Source of the DNA: JAHEEL01 sp964195545
Lineage (GTDB): Bacteria; Actinomycetota; Acidimicrobiia; Spongiisociales; UBA5794
Assembly (NCBI GenBank): GCA_964195545.1
Contig: CAXMQQ010000068.1
Span: 1-15,499, forward strand
Direction of reading: 5' to 3'
DNA length: 15,499 nt
The notes under the pieces were generated by a model. That model was given only the letters and a program-made list of their open reading frames with translations, made no database searches and was not told the DNA's origin. Of the stretch, positions 7,080 to 14,900 are shown piece by piece (the stretch's first letter is position 1; each line of letters starts with the position of its first letter). Both the position numbers and the translations under genes were made by a program.

Positions 7080-8678
7080 CTACGGGTTCTGGTATTCAGC
7101 CTTCGGCCCCAGGTAGTACCACCAGTTCAACACCAGGCAGATCACGTAGAACGCTGCGAAGGCATAGAGCGCGTACTCCGGGGTCGCGTTCTTGATCTGC
7201 GCACCGAACTCCGAAGGTACGACGAAGGCACCGTACGCAGCAACCGCAGACGTCCAGCCAAGGACCGGGCCGGCTTGCTCCTGATCGAACACGATCGCGA
7301 TCGTACGGAATGTCGAACCGTTGCCGACCCCGGTGGCCGCGAACAGAACCAGGAACAACAGGAAGAACGGTAGGAAGTAGTCCTCCGGCGTCGCCGACTG
7401 GTACGCCTGTTTCATGAAGTATGCGACGCCGAGTGCGCTTGCGATCATCGTGACCGCCACCCACTGGGTCACCTTCGCACCACCGACCTTGTCGGCAACC
7501 CAACCGCCAACCGGGCGGATGAACGCACCGATGAACGGACCCATCCAGGCGAACGTCAACGCCGACGGTCCGTTCGGGTTGACCAATTCGTGAGTCATCA
7601 CACCGTCGACCATGACGTGCTGAAAGCCGAAGATCACCTTGATCGCAAGTGCGAAACCTGCGGCGTAGCCGATGAAGCTGCCGAACGTCATCGTGTAGAT
7701 GATGCTCATGATCCACGTGTGTTTGTTGTTGAAGACCTTGAACTGACGTTCGAGGTTCGGCTTGATGTCACCACGCAACAGCTTGAGGAGAAACACCGTC
7801 GCGACGATCACGAGGATGATCGTCGGGTACTTCGCCCAGGAGAGGCCCAACCCGGTTGGAGATGGAAGGATGATGAAGAGACCAGCGATGGCGGGGATGA
7901 AGGCCAATCCCAGCATGCCGCCGATCTTCGCAAACGAACTGAGCGGCCCACTGATATTTGGTGATACGTGCTCGGCTCGAATGTTGTCCATCCTGAACCA
8001 GGCCAGGAAGGCAAGGGGGATCAGGAAGATGAGCCACACGAACCCGGCGTTCTGAATCCAGGTCGTTGTCCCTGCAGGAATCTTTCCGAAGATCCAGCCA
8101 GAGGACTTCTCAAGTGTAAGACCTGCACCAACGACGCCGACGGTCATGACGAGCGGTATCAGCACCTGCATCGTCGTGACACCGGCATTCCCGAGACCCG
8201 CGTTGAGACCGAGCGCTAGACCCTGCTTCTTCTTGGGGTAGAAGAAGCTGATGTTGGACATCGATGAGGCGAAGTTCCCGCCGCCGAGGCCGGAGAGGAC
8301 CGCGAGCGCCTGAAACACCCAGAGCGGTGTGTCCTGGGACATGAGCGCGAACCCCGTCCCCGCAGCCGGAATCATCAACAACGCGGTCGTGAAGAAGATC
8401 GTGTTGCGTCCACCGGCGATCCGAATCAGGAAGCTGCTCGGAATCCGGAACGTCGCTCCCGTCAGCCCCGCGATCGCGGACAGCGTGAAGAGTTCGCCCG
8501 TTGTGAACGGGAAGCCCAGATTGAGCATCTGGACGGTGATGATTCCCCAGTAGAGCCATACTGCGAAGCCGACGAGGAGGCTCGGAATCGAGATCCAGAG
8601 GTTCCGTCTTGCGACCTTGCTGCCCGTGTTCTCCCAGAAAGACTCGTCTTCGACGTCCCACTCGTAGATGTCGGCCAT
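7080..8678 (-). CDS. narK: NarK-type nitrate/nitrite transporter (second gene of the pair)
   Basis: This 532-residue major facilitator protein of the nitrate/nitrite porter (NNP) family has about 12 membrane helices and sits in the inner membrane. NNP signatures are GGGNFASSMSNISFFYPKKK with GLNAGLGN (132-164) and GVGNGSTFRTI (450-460). R78 in AIAGLTGATFRIP and R388 in FIGAFIRPVGGW match the two arginines that bind the anion in E. coli NarK. Sequence around helix 2 (FTLSAIAGLTGA) is of the E. coli NarK/NarU kind, usually a nitrate/nitrite antiporter. GGAGAGG precedes the ATG. It lies 71 bases downstream of the other transporter and shares its direction, so the pair is probably one transcript. 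It likely exchanges external nitrate for the nitrite made by NarG. Confidence 0.93.
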   Translation of the reverse strand: MADIYEWDVEDESFWENTGSKVARRNLWISIPSLLVGFAVWLYWGIITVQMLNLGFPFTTGELFTLSAIAGLTGATFRIPSSFLIRIAGGRNTIFFTTALLMIPAAGTGFALMSQDTPLWVFQALAVLSGLGGGNFASSMSNISFFYPKKKQGLALGLNAGLGNAGVTTMQVLIPLVMTVGVVGAGLTLEKSSGWIFGKIPAGTTTWIQNAGFVWLIFLIPLAFLAWFRMDNIRAEHVSPNISGPLSSFAKIGGMLGLAFIPAIAGLFIILPSPTGLGLSWAKYPTIILVIVATVFLLKLLRGDIKPNLERQFKVFNNKHTWIMSIIYTMTFGSFIGYAAGFALAIKVIFGFQHVMVDGVMTHELVNPNGPSALTFAWMGPFIGAFIRPVGGWVADKVGGAKVTQWVAVTMIASALGVAYFMKQAYQSATPEDYFLPFFLLFLVLFAATGVGNGSTFRTIAIVFDQEQAGPVLGWTSAVAAYGAFVVPSEFGAQIKNATPEYALYAFAAFYVICLVLNWWYYLGPKAEYQNP

Positions 8679-8749
8679 TCGTGTTCCTCTCCGATGTTCG
8701 CGTCGTTTCTATCCTGCTGACTCGCTTTGGGTGGTCCACATCGCGGGCC

Positions 8750-10366
8750 CTATGCCTCCAGGTTCCCCTCTGCGTCGTGAGCGAACTGACCCTCGAACGC
8801 CCCTTCCGGTTCCTCGAGCATGAACAGCGTCACAACAAAACTGATCAGTGCCCCGCCCGCCAGGATGAAGAAGAACGTCTTGGAATCGACCAGCGAGAAG
8901 AGCACCAGATAGATCACGGCCCCGACGTTTCCGTACGCACCCGCCATACCTGCGATCTGTCCGGTCATCCGATGGTTGATCATGGGGATGACGGCGAACG
9001 TCGCACCCTCCGCTCCCTGTACGAAGACTGATGCAATCACCGTGAACACGACGGCAACGACCAGCCACCAGATCCCATCGTAGGTCGGCACGACTTCCTT
9101 GATGCCGTCCGAGTCGACCAAGCCACTCCACTTCCCGATGAACCCCATGAGCAGGAAACCGATCGAGATTCCGACCATGTAGACCAACATCGTTCGTTTC
9201 CGGTTTGCCATACGGTCGGAGAGATAGCCGCCAAGCGGACGAGCCCCGAGATTCACAAACGCGAACGAAGCGGCGACAACGCCGGCGACGGTGGGAGTAA
9301 CGATCGACATGCCGGAGTCATTCGTCAAGGGCTTGAAGACGGTCTCGTAGAAGGCAGGGAGCATCGAGACCACCGCAAGCTCCGCACCGAAATTGGCGAA
9401 GTACGTGGTATTCAATGCGGCGACGCTCCCCCAGTGGTACTTCTCATCATCGGGAACACCGGCTCGCAGATACGGCAGATTGATCTGCAACGTCTTGAAC
9501 ACATGAGCGACATAGAAGAGGAAGAGCGCTCCGTAGATCACCCACAGGACAGTTTGAGAGAGGACCGGGCTGCCATCGAGTTCCACACCACCGACCCGCC
9601 ATGCCAGGACCATGAGCGCCCCAACGAGGGGGAACGACATGACGAGGTACATGATGAGATCGCCGTAGGACGTGACCATCATCGGCTCGGTCTTCTTCGA
9701 CTTGTGGAGGTGTTCACCCACCGGGACGTCCCGGACCAGGAAGTAGTACATGACGCCGTAGACGCCCATAACTAGGCCGTTGACGGCCATCGCCCACCGC
9801 CAAGCATCGTTGCCGAGTCCGAGCCAGTCGCCCAAGAACGTGATGGCGAACCAGGGCAGCGTCATTGCAGCAAAGGCCGAACCGAAGTTCCCCCAGCCAG
9901 CGTAGAAACCCTCGGCCCTGCCGATGTACTTCGGTGGGAACCACTGGGCAACCATCTTGATGCCGATGACGAAACCTGCGCCAACCGAGCTGAGCACGAG
10001 ACGGGCGATCAGCAACTGCATGAAGGTGTTCCCGAACGAGAATGCCACCGCCGGAATCGCCATGACGATCATCAAGCCGGTGAACACGATTCGCGACCCG
10101 TAGCGGTCGATGAGAGCGCCAACAATGATGCGAGCCGGGATCGTCAATGCCACGTTCGCGATCAAGAGGATCTTGACGTGCTCATCGGTGAGCCATCCGA
10201 CCGAGTCCAGCATCGTGGTCGCCAGCGGAGCCAGGTTGAACCAGACGTAGAACGTCATGAAGAACGCTATCCACGTGTAGTGGAGCGTCCTGATCCGTTC
10301 CTGGCTGAAGTCGAGCAGCTTCGGCGGTACCTCGCTAGTGGGTAACGCCTGACCGTCCTGGTTCAT
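8750..10366 (-). CDS. narK1: NarK1/NasA-type nitrate transporter (first gene of the pair)
   Basis: This is a 538-residue NNP-family transporter of the major facilitator superfamily with about 12 membrane helices. Start is ATG 10366, chosen because the strong ribosome binding site GGAGGAGAGGG lies just upstream; a longer frame to 10471 lacks one and crosses the promoter. Signatures are GFVIGIKMVAQWFPPKYIGR with AEGFYAGWGN (131-160) and GAEGATFAVIPMINHR with GMAGAYGNVG (451-482). R79 (ALTIPARI) and R376 (LGARPLGG) are the expected anion-site arginines. The AEGATFAVIP form is typical of NarK1/NasA proton-nitrate symporters, so this copy may start nitrate entry while the other exchanges nitrate for nitrite. 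In Paracoccus the two types are fused in one polypeptide; here they are separate genes. The exact transport mode is inferred. Confidence 0.92.
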   Translation of the reverse strand: MNQDGQALPTSEVPPKLLDFSQERIRTLHYTWIAFFMTFYVWFNLAPLATTMLDSVGWLTDEHVKILLIANVALTIPARIIVGALIDRYGSRIVFTGLMIVMAIPAVAFSFGNTFMQLLIARLVLSSVGAGFVIGIKMVAQWFPPKYIGRAEGFYAGWGNFGSAFAAMTLPWFAITFLGDWLGLGNDAWRWAMAVNGLVMGVYGVMYYFLVRDVPVGEHLHKSKKTEPMMVTSYGDLIMYLVMSFPLVGALMVLAWRVGGVELDGSPVLSQTVLWVIYGALFLFYVAHVFKTLQINLPYLRAGVPDDEKYHWGSVAALNTTYFANFGAELAVVSMLPAFYETVFKPLTNDSGMSIVTPTVAGVVAASFAFVNLGARPLGGYLSDRMANRKRTMLVYMVGISIGFLLMGFIGKWSGLVDSDGIKEVVPTYDGIWWLVVAVVFTVIASVFVQGAEGATFAVIPMINHRMTGQIAGMAGAYGNVGAVIYLVLFSLVDSKTFFFILAGGALISFVVTLFMLEEPEGAFEGQFAHDAEGNLEA

Positions 10367-10450
10367 GTTCCCTCTCCTCCGCGCCAGGGTCTCTGACGAC
10401 CTCTGCCTTCCCGACACCAGCGTGTACTCGCGGGTGGACGCATTCCCTAG

Positions 10451-10478
10451 TTTGTACGGATGAGGCCACAAACGTCAA
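10451..10478 (-). promoter_or_regulatory. Promoter of the narK1-narK operon
   Basis: The minus strand reads TTGACG (10478-10473, 5 of 6), a 16-bp spacer and TACAAA (10456-10451, 4 of 6). Transcription would start near 10444, giving a 5' UTR of about 78 bases before the narK1 ATG. The 16-bp palindrome at 10485-10500 lies 6 bases upstream of this -35 box, centred about 48 bases before the start, a position typical of an activator site. Confidence 0.55.
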
Positions 10479-10479
10479 C

Positions 10480-10507
10480 TTGGCCACTAAACGTTCAGTG
10501 CTAAGGT
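10480..10507 (+). promoter_or_regulatory. Promoter of the rrf2 regulator gene (leaderless)
   Basis: TTGGCC (10480-10485), a 16-bp spacer and TAAGGT (10502-10507, TAnnnT pattern) are followed after 7 bases by the GTG start codon at 10515. This puts the transcription start at the start codon, the same geometry as the pheS leader promoter. The spacer is almost entirely a palindrome (10485-10500), so bound protein would block this promoter. Confidence 0.5.
10485..10500. promoter_or_regulatory. Candidate operator palindrome between narK1 and rrf2
   Basis: CACTAAACGTTCAGTG is a 16-bp inverted repeat with one mismatched pair (positions 5 and 12), core AACGTT, arms CACT/AGTG. It lies in the -35/-10 spacer of the rrf2 promoter and just upstream of the narK1 -35. 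It does not look like an FNR box (TTGAT-N4-ATCAA). Its position suggests autorepression of the Rrf2 protein and control of the transporters from one site. Confidence 0.55.
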
Positions 10508-10514
10508 ACTCATT

Positions 10515-11027
10515 GTGCAGGCCACACTCGGACGCAAGGGCGACTACTCGGTACGGGCAGTACTCGACATCTCCAATCACAACGGGACGCGCAGGAAATC
10601 CCGGGAAATCGCCGAAGAGATGGACATCCCCTCGCGATATCTCCCCCAGATCCTCGCCAACCTGGTTGAGCACGGCCTCCTCACCGCTGAGGCGGGTCCG
10701 ACCGGAGGTTATCTCCTGGCCAAGCCAGCCGGTGACATCACCCTGCTCGAGGTCGTCGAGGCCGCTGAGGGACCGATAAACATCGACCAGTGTGTCCTGA
10801 GGGGCGGACCATGCGACTGGGAATCGTCGTGTCCGATACACGTTCCGTGGAGTCGCGCCTTGAACGCCCTCACCGATCAGCTCGAACGCACCACTTTCGG
10901 CGAGCTATCGCTGCACTCCGCACAGATCGTCGACGGTACCTACGTGCTGCCGGACGACATGCCGCTACATGTCATCCCGACACAACGACGACCGCCGGCA
11001 TCAACAGAGGGGGCCGCCAGCCCGTGA
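10515..11027 (+). CDS. Rrf2-family transcriptional regulator with a putative Fe-S cluster (NsrR/IscR-like)
   Basis: This 170-residue regulator has the Rrf2 winged helix at residues 5-75. The recognition helix region is SREIAEEMDIPSRYLPQIL (29-47) and the wing is AGPTGGYLLAKP (60-71). Three cysteines C93, C100 and C106 (C-x6-C-x5-C) lie where IscR and NsrR bind their cluster. H109 (CPIH) matches the fourth ligand of IscR, and D10 (GDYSVRAV) aligns with the aspartate ligand of Streptomyces NsrR, so either cluster type is possible. The start is a GTG placed 7 bases after the predicted -10, hence probably leaderless. It is transcribed away from the narK pair and toward the cytochrome c-narG genes, which makes it the likely local regulator, sensing NO, oxygen or Fe-S status. 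The C-terminal 30 residues are not family-specific. Confidence 0.9.
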   Translation: MQATLGRKGDYSVRAVLDISNHNGTRRKSREIAEEMDIPSRYLPQILANLVEHGLLTAEAGPTGGYLLAKPAGDITLLEVVEAAEGPINIDQCVLRGGPCDWESSCPIHVPWSRALNALTDQLERTTFGELSLHSAQIVDGTYVLPDDMPLHVIPTQRRPPASTEGAASP

Positions 11028-11112
11028 TCCCGTCCGTGCAGTTTCGGAGACAGACGTCATCAAGTCAACCAGTCAAGCATTGGACATCGAGCGAAGAGAG
11101 AAGGAAGACCGC
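11028..11112 (+). other. Spacer between rrf2 and the cytochrome c gene
   Basis: An 85-base gap without a convincing promoter. It contains a direct repeat AGTCAA-CC-AGTCAA (11063-11076, period 8) and a purine-rich ribosome binding site AAGGAAG ahead of the next ATG. The repeat could be a regulator site, or the cytochrome and narG may be transcribed through from rrf2. Confidence 0.3.
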
Positions 11113-11931
11113 ATGAATCGAGCGGTGCGACTGATTTCGACGGCGGGAGTCGCCGTGAGCCTCCTGGTGGTAGCGATGATCGTGTTGCTCCCCGGTCGGG
11201 CAAGAGCACAGGCAGAAGACGACGGACAGACGGTCTTTGCAGCCAACTGCTCAGCGTGTCACCAGCCGGACGGTCTCGGCATCCCCGGTTCGTTCCCACC
11301 CCTGTCGGGTAACCCAAATGTCCAGGATTCTGCATACGTGAGAACCGTCATCACGGAGGGTCTCAGCGGACCCATCGAGGTGCTCGGCGAGAGCTTCGAC
11401 GGTGTCATGCCGCCGTTCACGAGTCTGTCGGTCGCCGAGATCGACGCGGTGACCGCCTACATCCAGGCGGACGTCTTCGAACCCGCAGCGGGCGAAACCC
11501 TCGAACCGGGTGACGCCGCCACCGGAGAAGCGATCTTCCTGGGCGCCAACCGGCTTGAGAACGCCGGACCAGCCTGCGTTGGATGCCACACGGCCGCGAA
11601 CCACCAGAGTCTGAGCGGTTACACGCTGGGAGTCGACCTCACGGACCTCTCGGTCCGATACGGCGGAGAAGAAGCAGTTGCGGCCACTCTCAGCAATCCG
11701 CCGTCGGTGACGATGCAGCCGATCTTCGCTGGATCCCCGATCGCCGACCAGGAGCGAGCGGACCTCGCCGCGTACATCGAATCAATCGCGGATGCGGAGA
11801 TCTCCCGCAGCCCCTTCGACCTCATGCTCGTTGGCGGCGTCATAGGAGTCATCGTCTTCTTCGCCTTGATGCTGCTCGCCCCCCGCAGCAGGAAACCCGG
11901 ATTTGCCAGGCAACTGAGGAGCGAGCAATGA
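11113..11931 (+). CDS. Membrane-anchored diheme cytochrome c (NarC-like)
   Basis: This encodes 272 residues from ATG 11113, which is preceded by AAGGAAG; a longer frame from 10969 only overlaps rrf2. Residues 1-32 form a Sec signal peptide (RLISTAGVAVSLLVVAMIVLLPG, AxA site at 30-32). Two c-type heme domains follow: C46-S-A-C-H50 with M100 (VMPPF) as likely axial ligand, and C155-V-G-C-H159 with M201 (TMQPIF). A C-terminal helix (about 236-256) and a basic tail RSRKPGFARQLR anchor the domain on the outer face of the membrane. Its stop overlaps the narG start by 4 bases (ATGA), so it is translationally coupled to narG. In Thermus a diheme cytochrome NarC likewise precedes narG and belongs to the nitrate reductase complex; an equivalent electron-transfer role is inferred here. 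Confidence 0.88.
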   Translation: MNRAVRLISTAGVAVSLLVVAMIVLLPGRARAQAEDDGQTVFAANCSACHQPDGLGIPGSFPPLSGNPNVQDSAYVRTVITEGLSGPIEVLGESFDGVMPPFTSLSVAEIDAVTAYIQADVFEPAAGETLEPGDAATGEAIFLGANRLENAGPACVGCHTAANHQSLSGYTLGVDLTDLSVRYGGEEAVAATLSNPPSVTMQPIFAGSPIADQERADLAAYIESIADAEISRSPFDLMLVGGVIGVIVFFALMLLAPRSRKPGFARQLRSEQ

Positions 11932-14900
11932 CGAAGGAATGGATCCGGGACAGCGAAGCTCCCGCCGAGCGGAAATGGGAAGAGTTCTACCGCAACCGCT
12001 TCCAGCACGACAAGCGAGTGCGAACAACCCACGGCGTCAACTGCACCGGTTCGTGCAGCTGGGAGGTCTTCGTCAAAGACGGGATCGTCACATGGGAGTT
12101 GCAGGCGACCGACTACCCGGCGCTCGAAGACGGACTTCCACCGTACGAGCCGCGCGGATGCCAGCGCGGGATCAGCTTCTCGTGGTACCTCTACAGCCCG
12201 ATCCGGGTGAAGTACCCGTATGGACGTGGCGCCCTCATCGATCTCTATCGCGAGGCCAAGTCCATGCACGGCGACCCCGTAGATGCGTGGGCATCGATCA
12301 TGAATGATCCAAAGAAGCGGAAGCGTATCCAGACCGCACGCGGCAAGGGCGGGTTCCGTCGGATGATGTGGGATGAGGCCCTGGAGATCGCGGCCGCCTC
12401 CGTCGTGTACACCACGAAGACCTATGGCCCCGATCGGGTCGCCGGATTCTCTCCGATTCCCGCCATGTCGCAGATCAGCTACGCGGCAGGAAGCAGGTTC
12501 CTGAGCTTGCTTGGTGGCACGATCATGAGCTTCTACGACTGGTACTGCGACCTCCCCCCTGCCTCCCCCGAGATCTGGGGGGAGCAGACCGATGTTCACG
12601 AGTCCGCCGACTGGTACAACTCCCGGTTCGTGGCCGTGGTGGGCGCAAACCTCAACATGACAAGGACACCGGACTGCCATTTCATCTCCGAAGTCCGGCA
12701 CGCCGGTGCCAAGTTGACGGTGTTCGCCCCAGACTTCAGCCAGGTCGCCAAATACGCCGATTGGTGGATTCCCTCGAATCCCGGTCAGGACACGGCCTTC
12801 TGGATGGCCGTCAACCACGTGATCCTCAAAGAGAGCTACGTCGACCGACAGGTTCCGTACTTCCAGAGTTACGTCAAGCAGTACACCGACCTGCCGTTCC
12901 TGGTCGAGATCGATGGCTCGCGTCCGGGTAAGTACGTCCGTGCCGACGTTCTCGACCAATATGGGGATGTCGAGAACGCCGCATGGAAGCTGCTCTGGTG
13001 GGACCGCAACTCCGGTAGCCCACGAATGCCGAAGGGAACGATCGGATACCGCTGGGCCACGGAAGACAAAGGCAAGTGGAACCTCGAGCTCACCGACGGA
13101 CTCAATGGTGATGTACTCGATCCGGAGTTGACGTTCGCCGAGACAAACGATGGCATCAAGCAGGTCGAGTTCGACAACTTCGGCGGCGGTGGCGTCGTCA
13201 CGCGCGGAGTCCCGGTTCGCTACGTCGAGAACGACCAGGGACGGGTGGCCGTCACCACGGTGTTGGATCTGATGATCGCTCAGTTCGGTGTCGACCGCGG
13301 TCTCGGCGGCGACTACGCCGCCGGTCTTGACGACGAAGCCGCCCTCTACACGCCGGCATGGCAGGAGCAGTACACGGGGATCCATCGGGACACCGTGCTC
13401 CGCTTCGCGAGGGACTGGATCGACAACGCTGAGAAGACCAGCGGCAAGAACATGATCATCATCGGTGCCGGCGCCAATCACTGGTACCACAACAACCTTC
13501 TCTACCGATCAGGCATCGTCGCCTTGATGCTCACCGGTTCGGTCGGCGTCAACGGCGGCGGTCTCGCCCACTACGTGGGTCAGGAGAAGCTCGTCTGCCA
13601 CGCCTCATGGGGCGCGATCGCCTTCGGCGGGGACTGGGGAATGGCTCCTCGCCATCAGAACACCCCCTCATTCCACTACGTCCATTCCGATCAGTGGCGC
13701 TATGAGCGTGGCTACTCCGACTACGACACGCTTCCAGAACACGCTTCCACCGACGATCACACGATCGACCACCAGGTTCGGGCGGTACATCGCGGATGGT
13801 TGCCGTTCTACCCACAGTTCAAGCAGAACTCGCTTGAAGTCGTCAAGGAGGCGCAGGCGGCCGGTGCCACGACCGATGAGGAGATAGTCTCCTACGTCGT
13901 CGAACGGCTCAAGAGCCATGAGCTCGAATTTTCCATCAACGATCCGGATGCGCCGGAGAACTGGCCGAGGACCTGGTTCATCTGGCGTGGGAACGCCATA
14001 GGGACGAGCGCCAAGGGTCACGAGTACTTCATGCGCCACTATCTGGGTACACACTCGACCGCAGTCGCAGAGGAACTGGCAGGAGAGACCGTCAAGGAAG
14101 TCACGTTCCGCGAGGATGCCCCGATCGGCAAGTTCGACCTGGTCGTCGACCTCAACTTCCGCATGGACACAAGCGCTCTCTACTCGGACCTGGTGCTCCC
14201 TGCTGCCACCTGGTACGAGAAGGACGACATCAACTCGACCGACATGCACACCTACATCAATCCGATGCAGATGGCCGTCGCCCCGGCGTGGGAATCGAAA
14301 TCAGATTGGCTGATCTTCAAGTCGGTGGCCGCCAAGGTCGCTCAGCTGTCACCCAGCCACATCCGGGGTCCGGTCAAGGACGTCGTGATGCTGCCCCTGC
14401 AGCACGACACTCCAGATGAGATCGCACAACAGGACACACGGGACTGGTACAAAGGCGAAATCGAGGCCATCCCCGGCAAGACCATGCCCAAGTTCCGGGT
14501 GATCGACCGTGACTATGCAACGCTCTATGAGAAGATGGTCTCACTCGGGCGAGGTGTCGAGAAGAACGGCGTAGGTGCTCACGGACTGAACATTCCCGTC
14601 GGAGATTTCTATCGGGAACTCGCCGAGCGCCAGCCTCGCGACATCGACGTGTCCGCGTTGAACGGACGGCCCTATCCATCTCTGGAACGGGACCGAGAGG
14701 TCTGCGAGGCGATTCTCCAGCTCGATCCGGCGGCAAACGGGGAGCTCGCTCACCGTGCCTTCCAGGCAGAGGAGGCCAAGACCGGGCGCTCCCTCACGCA
14801 TCTCTCCGACGGACAGCGTGATACGCGGATCAACTTCTCCGATCTAGTCGCTCAGCCGAGACGGGTCCTCACGACCCCGACGTGGAGCGCCGTCATCAAC

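Noticed and set aside
10367..10471. Longer NarK1 start at 10471
   Set aside because: It would put the promoter inside the coding sequence, has no ribosome binding site, and adds residues not seen in the family. ATG 10366 has a strong GGAGGAGAGGG.
10440..10514. FNR/CRP-type site in the divergent nitrate promoter region
   Set aside because: No TTGAT-N4-ATCAA or TGTGA-N6-TCACA pattern; the palindrome present has a different core (AACGTT).
11619..13490. A 623-codon open frame on the minus strand
   Set aside because: It is antisense to the end of the cytochrome gene and the first half of narG, which carries all expected motifs. The antisense protein has no recognisable family and is rich in R, D, V and P as expected from GC-rich shadow frames.
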